A stretch of 49,238 nt of DNA from contig NZ_JAUTDN010000042.1 of the NCBI RefSeq assembly GCF_030646155.1, forward strand, positions 1 through 49,238. Reading direction: 5' to 3'. The stretch comes from Conexibacter sp. CPCC 205762 (GTDB taxonomy: Bacteria; Actinomycetota; Thermoleophilia; Solirubrobacterales; Solirubrobacteraceae). A program made the translations under genes and the position numbers. Every line of letters begins with the position of its first letter. The first letter of the stretch is position 1. Below, piece after piece: positions 31,151 through 39,567 of this stretch. Under the pieces are notes generated by a model. The model saw only the letters and a program-made list of their open reading frames with translations. It searched no databases and had not been told where the DNA came from.

Positions 31151-32377
31151 ATGGAGCCCACAGAGGCGAGCCAGGCCGCGCAGGAGGAGACCGGAGTGGC
31201 GCCGGCGCCGCTCAGCCGCCGTTCGTTCGTACGTCGCGGCGCGATGGCGGCGGGCGTCGCGGGCGGTGCCGCGATGCTCGGCGCGGCGGTCGCGCCCGGC
31301 GTCGCGAGCGCCGCCTTCGCGCCCGGCGGCGACGACTTTCACGTCTCCAGATACGGCGCCGTCGGCGACGGCAGAACCGACGACACCGCCGCGATCCAGG
31401 CCGCGATCGACGCCGCCTACGCGCACGCAAACGGCGGCGCCGGCCACGGTCGCGTGCTGTTCGACGCGAAGACGTACCTGCTGAGCAGCGCGCCGAGACG
31501 GCCGGTCAGAGGCTCGCTGCAGGCGTCGGCGCAGCTGCTGCTGCCGACCCGCACGAGCGGCCCGATGGTCAACGTCGAGCTGGTCGGCGCCGGCACGCAG
31601 CAGGGCAAGCAGGACGTCTTCGGCACCGCGCAGCAGACCGGCGGCACGCTGCTGCTGTCGACCGCGACGCCGAGCTGGAGCGGGCACGACGAGGGCCTGC
31701 CGCCGGCGGTGATCGCCTCGCCGAAGGGCGGCGACTGGGGCGGCTTCAACCGCGTCACGTTCGCGATCTCGGGGATCGCGATCTGCACCCCGAGCAACCC
31801 GGCGCTGATCGCGATCAACATGCTGTGGGCGCCGCAGATCCGCATCAACAGCGTGCGCGTCGACACCGTCGACGACCTCGTCAGAGTGGCGGAGCCGAGA
31901 AACACCTGGTCGACCGGGATCGTGCTGCCGTACGTCTCCAACAACGCCGTCGTCTACGTGCGCGACGTGTCGATCGTCGGCTACCACACCGGCATCATGT
32001 TCGGCGAGCACACCGACATCTCCAGCGTGCTCTGCTTCGGCTGCAAGGTCGCGCTGGCGCCGTTCGGCGTCAGAGCGCACACGGCGCGCTTCGGCCTGAT
32101 GACGGTCGAGTGGTGCCCGACGGTGCTGTCGCAGGTCGACTGGGCGATCGGCCGCGTGCCCTGCAACGGCGGCGAGTTCATGATCTTCCAGCTGATCGAC
32201 GTCGAGGAGTACAACGGCTTCGGCGGCAGCATGGGCTGGGCGACGCACGACCAGCACGTCTACGACCCGGCGAGCACGATGAAGGGCTGGATCAGATTCG
32301 CCCGCTCCAGCCCCGGGATCCCGCTGTCGGTCAGCGGCGGCAGACACCTCGACATCAGAGAGCTGAACGCCCTCTGA
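31151..32377 (+). CDS. Tat-exported right-handed beta-helix (pectate lyase/GH28-like) protein
   Basis: A 408-residue exported protein. The N-terminus has a twin-arginine signal (SRRSFVRRG, then a hydrophobic alanine-rich core ending ASA). Residues about 60-85 (FHVSRYGAVGDGRTDDTAAI) are the standard opening of pectate-lyase-3/GH28-type beta-helices. The rest shows short beta-strand turns but no catalytic set that I can assign. ATG 31151 is used (TTG 31148 is adjacent); GGAAGGAG precedes it. Its promoter carries GntR operator 1, so it belongs to the same regulon as the importer. A role in attacking an extracellular polysaccharide is likely. Confidence 0.83.
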   Translation: MEPTEASQAAQEETGVAPAPLSRRSFVRRGAMAAGVAGGAAMLGAAVAPGVASAAFAPGGDDFHVSRYGAVGDGRTDDTAAIQAAIDAAYAHANGGAGHGRVLFDAKTYLLSSAPRRPVRGSLQASAQLLLPTRTSGPMVNVELVGAGTQQGKQDVFGTAQQTGGTLLLSTATPSWSGHDEGLPPAVIASPKGGDWGGFNRVTFAISGIAICTPSNPALIAINMLWAPQIRINSVRVDTVDDLVRVAEPRNTWSTGIVLPYVSNNAVVYVRDVSIVGYHTGIMFGEHTDISSVLCFGCKVALAPFGVRAHTARFGLMTVEWCPTVLSQVDWAIGRVPCNGGEFMIFQLIDVEEYNGFGGSMGWATHDQHVYDPASTMKGWIRFARSSPGIPLSVSGGRHLDIRELNAL

Positions 32378-32387
32378 GCCCGGCCCG

Positions 32388-33386
32388 CTAGCGCTCGACG
32401 ATCACCTTGACCGCGCCCGCCCGGGCGCGGTCGAGCGCCTCCGGCAGCCGCGCGAACGGCAGCCGGTCGCTGATCACGTCGGCGACGCCGGCGCTGCCGT
32501 CGGCCAGCAGCTGCACGACGCGCGGCCAGACGTGCGGCGCGTTGGAGCCGCCCAGCAGCGCGATCTCGGTCGTGATCACGCGCCAGAGGTCGACCGGGAC
32601 CTGCTCGGTCGGCAGCCCGAAGAGCGAGATGCGGGCGCCCGGCGCGGCGAGCGCGACCGCCTGGCGGATCGTCTCCGTGCGGCCGACCGCCTCGACGATC
32701 AGCTCCCAGCGGCGGTCCGCGTCGAGCGGATCCGTACGCACGTCCACGACCTCGTCGATCCCCCAGCGGCGGGCGATCTCCAGCCGCTCCGGGGTCGCGC
32801 CGGAGAGCGTCACGGGGCGGCAGCCGGCGGCCCGCAGCAGGCGCGCGAAGTAGAGCCCGGTCGGCCCGTCGCCGATCACCAGCGCCGGCTCGCCAGGGCG
32901 CGGCGCGAGCCGGTCGAGCGCGCCGAGCACGACGTGCAGCGGCTCGGCCTGACAGGCCTCGGCGTAGGAGACCGCGTCGGGCAGCAGGTAGCAGTTGCGC
33001 TCCGGCACGACGAGGTACTCCTGCCAGGCGCCGGCGGTCGTCACGCCCAGCTCCTCGCCGACCTCGCAGTGCTGCGGCGTGCCGGTGCGGCAGCGGTCGC
33101 AGCGGCCGCACGCGACGAGCGGGTCGACGCAGACGCGCGCGCCGGCAGCGAGCGCGACGCCCGGCCCGGTCGCGACGACCTCGCCGGCGATCTCGTGGCC
33201 GAGCGGAGCTGGTGCGGCGACCGTCGAGATCGCGCCGTCGACGATGTGCAGGTCGGTGCCGCAGATGCCGACGGCGCGCACGTGTAGCAGCAGCTCGCCG
33301 TGGCCGGGGCGGGGGAGGGGCGCTTGGCCGGCCTCGATCCGCGCGGAGCCGGTCCAGCTCCACGTCTCCATCGCGCTGGCGCTCAT
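32388..33386 (-). CDS. zinc-dependent alcohol (sugar) dehydrogenase 1
   Basis: A 332-residue medium-chain dehydrogenase. GICGTDLH holds the catalytic zinc cysteine, GHEIAG the histidine-glutamate, and the structural zinc cysteines appear as ACGRCDRCRTGTPQHC. The cofactor fold has VIGDGPTGLYFARLL. The start ATG 33386 overlaps the stop of the GntR gene (ATGA), so the enzyme is expressed with the regulator. The residue set resembles sorbitol/threonine dehydrogenase-like enzymes of sugar catabolism. A second, related enzyme is encoded at 44605 at the end of the opposite operon. Confidence 0.9.
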   Translation of the reverse strand: MSASAMETWSWTGSARIEAGQAPLPRPGHGELLLHVRAVGICGTDLHIVDGAISTVAAPAPLGHEIAGEVVATGPGVALAAGARVCVDPLVACGRCDRCRTGTPQHCEVGEELGVTTAGAWQEYLVVPERNCYLLPDAVSYAEACQAEPLHVVLGALDRLAPRPGEPALVIGDGPTGLYFARLLRAAGCRPVTLSGATPERLEIARRWGIDEVVDVRTDPLDADRRWELIVEAVGRTETIRQAVALAAPGARISLFGLPTEQVPVDLWRVITTEIALLGGSNAPHVWPRVVQLLADGSAGVADVISDRLPFARLPEALDRARAGAVKVIVER

Positions 33387-34084
33387 CTGGCGTCGTCGTC
33401 GCCGGCCGCGCTGTGCGGCTCGGGTCCGCGCGGCAGGCGGGCGTAGAGGCGCGGCTCGGCGATGTGCTCCTCCAGCGTCGCGTAGGCGAGCTGCTCGTCG
33501 CCGGAGCGCAGCGCCGCGAGCAGCTCGCGGTGCTGCTCGGCGATCTCCTGCAGCGAGGTGTGGTGCGGGCCCATGCGGTAGAAGAGGCCGCGCATCCGCG
33601 GCGAGATCATCTCCCACAGCTGGAGGCTGTGGAACAGCTCCGAGCGCTCGAGGATCAGCCGGTGGAAGGCCATGTCCAGCTCGATCACGCGGGCGAGGTT
33701 GCCGGTCTCGGCGGCGGTCTGCATCTCGTCGACGATCGCGCCGAGCGCGTTGAAGTCGGGCTCCTCGAAGCGTCTCAGCGCGTGTCTCAGCGCGTACAGC
33801 TCCAGCGTCGCGCGGATCGGCACCAGCACCGCCAGCACCTCGTCGCCCCAGACGTCGGCGACGACCGTGCCGCGGTAGGGGAAGGAGGCGACGAGCCCCT
33901 CCTGCTCGAGCTGGCGCAGCGCCTCGCGGATCGGCCCGCGGCTCATGTCGAGCTGGTCGGAGAGGTCCTCCTCGCGCAGCCGGTCGCCGGGGTTCAGCTC
34001 TCCGTGGATGATCGCGCTGCGCAGGGTCTCAGCGACCTGCTGGCGCAACGAGCGGTTTTGTCGTGGGACGGCGCGCAGTTCCAA
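33383..34084 (-). CDS. GntR/FCD-family transcriptional regulator
   Basis: A 233-residue regulator. A winged HTH at about residues 8-72 (LRQQVAETLRSAIIHGELNPGDRL, read in two parts, then RGPIREALRQLEQEGLV) is followed by an FCD ligand-binding domain with scattered histidines and aspartates that bind a metal. TTG 34084 is taken as the start because GAGGTG lies five bases before it; the longer open frame would run through the operator. FCD regulators typically sense carboxylic acids or sugar acids. It is divergent from the ABC operon and probably binds ATTGTTGACAAT at 34142 and 31069. Regulator identity for these sites is inferred. Confidence 0.9.
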   Translation of the reverse strand: MELRAVPRQNRSLRQQVAETLRSAIIHGELNPGDRLREEDLSDQLDMSRGPIREALRQLEQEGLVASFPYRGTVVADVWGDEVLAVLVPIRATLELYALRHALRRFEEPDFNALGAIVDEMQTAAETGNLARVIELDMAFHRLILERSELFHSLQLWEMISPRMRGLFYRMGPHHTSLQEIAEQHRELLAALRSGDEQLAYATLEEHIAEPRLYARLPRGPEPHSAAGDDDAR

Positions 34085-34141
34085 GGTGTCACCTCTGGCG
34101 GGGCATTGTGGCAGATCGTCAGTCTGAGTGTCGTTTGAAAT

Positions 34142-34175
34142 ATTGTTGACAATCGCCAACTGACATGTCTAGGCT
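34142..34175 (+). promoter_or_regulatory. GntR operator 2 and promoter of the ABC/dehydratase operon
   Basis: ATTGTTGACAAT (34142-34153) includes the -35 TTGACA (34146-34151). An 18-bp spacer and -10 TAGGCT (34170-34175) follow, with a GGAGG ribosome site before ATG 34232. The -10 is within CTAGGCTAG, which also gives TAGCCT on the opposite strand and might serve the divergent GntR gene. Confidence 0.85.
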
Positions 34176-34231
34176 AGCGATCGTCGCAGTCGGCGGGGTC
34201 ACTCCCCGATGACAGTCAAACGGAGGAACAG

Positions 34232-35854
34232 ATGGACAGACGACTTGCCGAGGACGCCCGGGCGCTCGCGGCTGGGCGGCTCAGCCGTGCCCAGTTCATC
34301 CGCCGCGGGCTCGCCGCGGGCGTGTCCGTGACGGTGCTGGGCAGCGTGCTCGCCGCGTGCGGCGGGGAGTCGGCGAGCGGCGGAGGCGCCGCGACGGACG
34401 TCGCGACCGGCACCGCGCCGACGCCGGCCGGCAAGCCGCCCGCGACCCCGACCGGCACGCTCGTGTACGGGAACGCCGAGCCGCCGACCGCCAACTACTG
34501 GGACCCGGCCGCCGGCTTCGGCCTCGTCGACGAGCAGGTCGCCTCGCTCGTCCACGACACGCTGCTGGCGCACGACGCGGACGGCAACGTCCACCCGCAG
34601 CTGGCCGAGAGAACCGAGCGGATCGACGACCGCACCGTGCGCGTCACGCTGCGCAGCGGCGTCAGATTCCAGGACGGCAGCGAGCTGACGGCCGCCGACG
34701 TCGCCGCCACCTTCGACCGCCTCGGCGCGAAGGACTCCAGACTCGCGCAGAGCAACACCGTCTCGCTGCTCAGATGCAAGGTGAGATCGCCGACCTCGCT
34801 CGACATCGTCACCGACAAGCCGTTCGGCCCGATGGAGGCCGCGCTCGCGTACGTGAAGATCCTGCCGAAGTCGGACATCGACCACCCGGCCAACTTCAGA
34901 AGACGCGCGATGGGCGCCGGCCCGTACAGATTCGTCTCCTACGAGGGCAACACCGTCACGCTCGCCGCCAACGACGACTACTGGGGCGACAAGCCGCACG
35001 CCGCCGAGATCAGATTCGAGTACATCGAGGATCTGGAGGCGCGCACCAACGCGCTGCTGACCGGCGACATCCAGATCATGTCGCGCGTCGGCTCCGAGCA
35101 GCTCGGGCGCGTCAGAGGCAACGACGACTACTACACGACGAGAACGTCGCCGCCGTCGCAGTTCGCCTCGCTCTACCAGCACAACGGCGTCCTCAGAGAC
35201 ACCGAGATCCGCCAGGCGATCGCGCACGCGGTCGACCGCGAGGCGATCGCCAGAGGCATCCTCAAGGGCATCTTCCCGATCGGCCAGTCGTCGCTGCCGA
35301 CGACCTCGCCGATGTACGAGGCGCTCGACACGCGCTTCCCGTACGACCCGGAGAAGGCGAGAGCGCTGATCAGAGGGCGCAGAGTCGAGCTGAGAGTCGC
35401 GACCGCGACGCTCTTCAGCCACCAGGTCGAGATCGACCAGGCGATCGCGCAGTACCTCGAGGCGGTCGGCATCACGGTCAAGCTGACGAAGCTCGAGGTC
35501 GGCGCCTTCCGCACCTCCTACAACCAGTACGACCTGTCGCTCAACACGCTCGGCTCGTTCACCGGCGACCCGGACTTCATCTTCGGCTTCTACGCCGGCG
35601 GCACCGGCGAGGCGGTCTTCCACCTCGACGACCCGAGAATCGTCGAGCTGCTCGACGCGCAGCGGCAGGCGGTCGGCGACGCGCGCCCGCCGAAGGTGAC
35701 CGACATGGCCTCCTACCTGTGGGAGCAGCAGGCGGCGCTCTACCTGGCGGACGAGATCTGGTACTTCATCGTCTCCTCCGACGTGCAGAACTACCAGCGC
35801 GCCCCGTTGATCGGCGAGCCGCTGGCGGCGAAGGCCTGGCTGGCGGCGGCGTGA
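34232..35854 (+). CDS. ABC importer solute-binding lipoprotein, family 5 (Dpp/Opp type)
   Basis: A 540-residue extracellular lipoprotein. A Tat-like RAQFIRRG stretch precedes a hydrophobic core and a lipobox ending in Cys43 (SVLAAC). The mature protein has the family 5 (SBP_bac_5) pattern: GVRFQDGSELTAADV near residues 145-160, and a D-rich DNDYWG-like stretch AANDDYWGDKPH near 250. Family 5 proteins bind peptides, nickel, or various sugars and oligosaccharides. AGA arginine codons are conspicuously frequent. It is first in a ten-gene unit with almost no spaces between genes. Confidence 0.92.
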   Translation: MDRRLAEDARALAAGRLSRAQFIRRGLAAGVSVTVLGSVLAACGGESASGGGAATDVATGTAPTPAGKPPATPTGTLVYGNAEPPTANYWDPAAGFGLVDEQVASLVHDTLLAHDADGNVHPQLAERTERIDDRTVRVTLRSGVRFQDGSELTAADVAATFDRLGAKDSRLAQSNTVSLLRCKVRSPTSLDIVTDKPFGPMEAALAYVKILPKSDIDHPANFRRRAMGAGPYRFVSYEGNTVTLAANDDYWGDKPHAAEIRFEYIEDLEARTNALLTGDIQIMSRVGSEQLGRVRGNDDYYTTRTSPPSQFASLYQHNGVLRDTEIRQAIAHAVDREAIARGILKGIFPIGQSSLPTTSPMYEALDTRFPYDPEKARALIRGRRVELRVATATLFSHQVEIDQAIAQYLEAVGITVKLTKLEVGAFRTSYNQYDLSLNTLGSFTGDPDFIFGFYAGGTGEAVFHLDDPRIVELLDAQRQAVGDARPPKVTDMASYLWEQQAALYLADEIWYFIVSSDVQNYQRAPLIGEPLAAKAWLAAA

Positions 35855-36972
35855 TGACCGCGACCGCCGAGATCACCGGCGCGGGCGCGCTCAGCGCGCC
35901 CGCGCCGGAGGCGGCGCCCCTGCTGGGGGCGCTGCTGGCGGGCGCCGGGCTGGGGATGCTCGACCCGCTCGCGCGCCGCGGCGCGCATCTGCAGCAGCCG
36001 TTCTGGGATCCGCACGCGGCCGCCGAGGCCGCCCGCGGGCTCGACCCGCTCGCGGCGACGGTGCTGCGACTGTGGTGCGGAGGGGAGACGCTCAGCGAGG
36101 GGGAGCTGACGGCGACGCTGGACGAGGAGACCGTCGGCGAGCTGCTCGCCGCCGGCCTGGTCGTGCGCGGCGACGACGGCATCGCCGCGCCGTGGCGGAT
36201 CGCGACCGTGCTGCAGCGCCACCTGCTCGTCACGCCGCCGGCCCACGACGAGGCGTTCGACCTGCGCGCGCCGGTCGCCTACCTCGGGCCGGAGTCGCTC
36301 TTCCTCGCCCCGTTCGTCGCCGGCATGCGGCCGGCGGCGCGCGCGCTCGACCTCTGCGCCGGCGCCGGCCTGCAGGCGCTGCTGGCGCCGGCGGCGGAGG
36401 TCGTCGCGGTCGAGCTCGATCCGTTCGCGGCGGCGGTCGCGCGCTTCAACGCGATCCTGAACGACCGCCCGCTCGACGTGCGCGAGGGCTCGCTGCTGGC
36501 GCCGGTCGCCGGCGAGCGGTTCGACCTCGTCGTCGCCAACCCGCCGTTCCTGCCGGCGCCGGCCGGCGTCGCGCTGCCGCGCTGCGGCGACGGCGGCGTC
36601 ACCGGCGACGACGTGCTGCGCGAGCTGGTCGCCGGCCTGCCGGGCGTGCTCGCCGAGGGCGGGCGGGCGCTCGTCTACGGCGAGGACCTCGGCCTGCTCG
36701 ACGAGCCGCACGTCGCGTCGTGGCTGCGCGAGCAGGGCGCCTGGCCCGGTCACGACCTCACGCTGCACGTCACGCACACGCGCTACAACGAGCGCACCGC
36801 CCTGCGGCTGACCGAGCTGTGGCGCGCCTGCGGCGCGAGCGAGCAGGAGGCGTGGGACGCCTGGCGCGAGCTGGGCGCGCTGCGGCCGTCGACCCACCAC
36901 CACAGCTTCCTGATCGAGGTCGGGCCCGGCAGCGGCCGGGTGCTGGTGCGGCGGACGCCGCGGGTGGCGTGA
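35854..36972 (+). CDS. class I SAM-dependent methyltransferase (HemK/PrmC-like) inside the ABC operon
   Basis: A 372-residue methyltransferase. The SAM site is LDLCAGAGLQALL near residues 163-175, with an acidic VAVELD following, and the NPPF motif (VVANPPFLPAP) is that of amide or adenine N-methyltransferases of the HemK/PrmC/TrmN6 kind. About 140 N-terminal residues look like the winged-helix part found in actinobacterial methyltransferases with a DUF7059-like domain. The start overlaps the binding-protein stop and the stop overlaps the permease start (TGATG twice). Its position between importer components is unusual. It may methylate the imported molecule or simply be co-expressed; the substrate is unknown. 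Confidence 0.8.
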   Translation: MTATAEITGAGALSAPAPEAAPLLGALLAGAGLGMLDPLARRGAHLQQPFWDPHAAAEAARGLDPLAATVLRLWCGGETLSEGELTATLDEETVGELLAAGLVVRGDDGIAAPWRIATVLQRHLLVTPPAHDEAFDLRAPVAYLGPESLFLAPFVAGMRPAARALDLCAGAGLQALLAPAAEVVAVELDPFAAAVARFNAILNDRPLDVREGSLLAPVAGERFDLVVANPPFLPAPAGVALPRCGDGGVTGDDVLRELVAGLPGVLAEGGRALVYGEDLGLLDEPHVASWLREQGAWPGHDLTLHVTHTRYNERTALRLTELWRACGASEQEAWDAWRELGALRPSTHHHSFLIEVGPGSGRVLVRRTPRVA

Positions 36973-37898
36973 TGGGCCGCTACGTCACCAGCCGCCTGCT
37001 GCAGGCGCTCTTCATCGTCGTCGCGATCACGCTCGGCGTCTTCCTGATCCTGCGCGTGACCGCAGGCGACCCGGCGCGGGTGCGCGCCCCCGTCTTCTCC
37101 AGCCCCGAGGTGATCGAGCAGTACAGAGCCGACTTCGGCACCGATCGCTCGATCCCCGAGCAGCTCGGCTCGTTCGCCGGCGGCGTCGTCAAGGGCGACC
37201 TGGGCGAATCGTTCCGCTTCCAGAAGCCGGTCACCGAGCTGATCGGCGAGGCGCTGCCGCGGACGCTCCAGCTGGCGCTGCTGGCGCTGCTGATGTCGGT
37301 CTGCATCGCGGTCGTGCTCGGCGTGCTGGCGGCGCGGCATCCGGGCTCGCCATGGGACTGGATGGCGTCGGCGGTCGCCGCCGTCGGCCAGTCGGCGCCG
37401 GTCTTCTGGGTCGGCCTGCTGCTCTCCACCTACCTGGCGGTGAAGCTGGGGCTGTTCCCCGCGGGCGGCTACGACGGCTTCAAGAGCCTGATCCTGCCGG
37501 CCTTCACGGCCGCGCTGTCGATCGTGCCGACGGAGCTGCGCGTGCTGCGCGAGTCGATGCGCTCGACGCTCAGACAGGAGTACGTGCGCGCCGCGCGCGC
37601 GAGCGGCGTGCCGGAGTGGAAGATCACCTTCAAGTACGCGCTGCGCAACGCGTCGCTGCCGCTGCTGACGGTGATCGGCGTCGACGTCGGCTACCTGCTC
37701 GGCGGCGTGATCGTCGCCGAGGTCGTCTTCAACTTCCCCGGGATCGGGCAGCTGGCGCTGGTCGCGCTGAACGCCCGCGACTACCCGCTGGTGCAGGGGA
37801 TCACGATCGTGACCGCGAGCGTCTTCGTGCTCGTCAACCTCGCGATCGACCTGCTCTACACGGTCGTCGACCCGCGCATCCGGCTGGAGGCCGCATGA
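36972..37898 (+). CDS. ABC importer permease, DppB-like
   Basis: A 308-residue inner-membrane permease with about six transmembrane segments. The cytoplasmic coupling motif is present (EYVRAARASGVPEWKITFKYALRN, seen in two halves, near residues 203-226), and the end LLYTVVDPRIR is typical of DppB-type proteins. The start overlaps the methyltransferase stop and the stop overlaps the PIG-L gene start. It would form the channel with the product of 38635. Confidence 0.93.
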   Translation: MGRYVTSRLLQALFIVVAITLGVFLILRVTAGDPARVRAPVFSSPEVIEQYRADFGTDRSIPEQLGSFAGGVVKGDLGESFRFQKPVTELIGEALPRTLQLALLALLMSVCIAVVLGVLAARHPGSPWDWMASAVAAVGQSAPVFWVGLLLSTYLAVKLGLFPAGGYDGFKSLILPAFTAALSIVPTELRVLRESMRSTLRQEYVRAARASGVPEWKITFKYALRNASLPLLTVIGVDVGYLLGGVIVAEVVFNFPGIGQLALVALNARDYPLVQGITIVTASVFVLVNLAIDLLYTVVDPRIRLEAA

Positions 37899-38638
37899 AC
37901 GTCCTTGCTGTCGGGGCGCATCCCGACGACATCGAGATCCTCGCGGGCGGGACGCTCGCGCTGTACGCCGCCGCCGGCCACAGGGTGACGATGGCGGTCG
38001 TGACCAACGGCAACGTCGGCTCCCCGACGCTCTCGCGCGACGAGATCGCCGCCGTCCGCCGCGCCGAGCAGGAGGCGTCGGCCGCGCTGATCGGCGCCGA
38101 GCTGGTGTGGATGGACTTCGACGACGAGTGGCTGTTCGACGACCGTCCGACGCGGACCGCCTTCATCGACGTGATCCGCGCCTGCCAGCCGGACGTCGTC
38201 TTCGCGCACGGCCCGACCGACTACCACCCCGACCACCGCATCTCCGGGCAGATCGTCGTCGACGCGCGCATCCCGGCGGCCGTGCGGCTGGTCGAGACCG
38301 CGCTGCCGGCGGCGGACAAGATCCCGCACCTGTTCCTGATGGACAACGTCGGCGGGATCGACTTCGCGCCCGAGCTGCACGTCGACGTCACGAGCGTGAT
38401 GGAGACGAAGGAGCGGATGCTGCGCTGCCACGAGAGCCAGGACACCTGGCTGAGAGCGATCTACGACGGGATGGACTACGTCGCCTTCATGCGCAGACAG
38501 GCGGGCGCGCGCGGGGCGGAGGCCGGCGTCACCTGGGCCGAGTCGTTCCGCGAGGTGAAGACCTACCCGCCGACCGGTTCGGCGGCGCTGCTGCCGGGGA
38601 CGGTCATCCCGGCCGCCTCCGCGGGCGGTGCGCGATGA
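37895..38638 (+). CDS. PIG-L/LmbE-family deacetylase
   Basis: A 247-residue zinc hydrolase of the PIG-L family (PF02585). The AHPDD motif (GAHPDDIEI, residues 7-15) supplies the zinc histidine and catalytic aspartate, and a second histidine is in the YHPDHR motif near residues 109-114. Family members remove N-acetyl groups from sugars (GlcNAc-inositol, GlcNAc-malate, diacetylchitobiose-like compounds). There is no signal peptide, so it would act on an imported substrate. ATGA overlaps join it to the genes on both sides. Confidence 0.92.
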   Translation: MNVLAVGAHPDDIEILAGGTLALYAAAGHRVTMAVVTNGNVGSPTLSRDEIAAVRRAEQEASAALIGAELVWMDFDDEWLFDDRPTRTAFIDVIRACQPDVVFAHGPTDYHPDHRISGQIVVDARIPAAVRLVETALPAADKIPHLFLMDNVGGIDFAPELHVDVTSVMETKERMLRCHESQDTWLRAIYDGMDYVAFMRRQAGARGAEAGVTWAESFREVKTYPPTGSAALLPGTVIPAASAGGAR

Positions 38639-39567
38639 GCGCGACGACCCCGCTGGCCGCGTCGGGCTCGGCACCCGCGCCCGCGCGCACGCGGGCGAGC
38701 GCGCTGAGCAGCCTGCGCGGACGCGGCAACTGGCAGCTGTGGGTCGGCGGCACGGTGCTGGCGCTGATCGCGCTGGCAGCGCTGCTGGCGCCGCTGGTCG
38801 CGCCCTACGACCCCAACAGACAGGACCTGACGATGGTCCTGACCTCGCCCGGCGACGTCCACTGGGCCGGCACCGACGGGATCGGCCGCGACCTGCTGTC
38901 GCGCCTGATCTACGGCGCGCGCGTCTCGCTCGGCGTCGCCGGCCTCGGCATGGCGCTGTCGATCGCGGTCGGCGTCGGCGCCGGCATGCTCGCCGTCTTC
39001 GGCGGCAAATGGTCGGAGCGGATCGTGCTGCGCACGATCGACGTCCAGCTCGCCTTCCCGTACATCCTGCTCGCGGTCGCGATCACCTCCGCGGTCAGAC
39101 CGAGCTTCGGCGTGCTGGTCGGATTGATGGCGCTCGCCGGCTGGGCCGGCGCGGCGCGCGTCGTGCGCTCCGTCGCGCTGTCCGAGCGCGGCAAGGACTA
39201 CGTGCGCGCGGCCGAGATGGTCGGCGCCTCGCGCGTGCGGATCGCGCGCAAGTACGTCTTCCCGAGCGTGCTGCCGAGCGTGCTCGTGCTGGCGCCGATG
39301 CAGATGTCGGCGATGATCGTCTTCGAGGCGACGCTGTCGTTCCTGGGGATGGGCGTGCGCCCGCCGACGGCGACCTGGGGCGGGATCATGCTCGAAGGCA
39401 AGGACTACCTCGCCGACGCCTGGTGGATCACGACGCTGACCGGCCTGGCGATCTTCGTCACCGCGCTGTCGCTGATGCTGATCGGCGACGGCCTGCAGCG
39501 GCTGACCGGCCAGCGGATCGACGCGATCGGCGGCACGGTCGAGACGCGGAAGGAGGGCGCGGCATGA
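38635..39567 (+). CDS. ABC importer permease, DppC-like
   Basis: A 310-residue permease. The first transmembrane segment follows about 35 polar residues, then DPNRQDL and WAGTDGIGRDLLSRLIYGAR, the conserved loop of DppC/OppC proteins. The coupling helix is DYVRAAEMVGASRVRIARKY. Five or six membrane segments are visible. It is coupled by ATGA overlaps to the deacetylase and ATPase genes. Confidence 0.93.
   Translation: MSATTPLAASGSAPAPARTRASALSSLRGRGNWQLWVGGTVLALIALAALLAPLVAPYDPNRQDLTMVLTSPGDVHWAGTDGIGRDLLSRLIYGARVSLGVAGLGMALSIAVGVGAGMLAVFGGKWSERIVLRTIDVQLAFPYILLAVAITSAVRPSFGVLVGLMALAGWAGAARVVRSVALSERGKDYVRAAEMVGASRVRIARKYVFPSVLPSVLVLAPMQMSAMIVFEATLSFLGMGVRPPTATWGGIMLEGKDYLADAWWITTLTGLAIFVTALSLMLIGDGLQRLTGQRIDAIGGTVETRKEGAA

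Noticed and set aside
34085..34159. Upstream extension of the GntR protein to TTG 34159
   Set aside because: It would translate through the operator and promoter; the start at 34084 has a well-spaced GAGGTG ribosome site and gives a normal GntR N-terminus.
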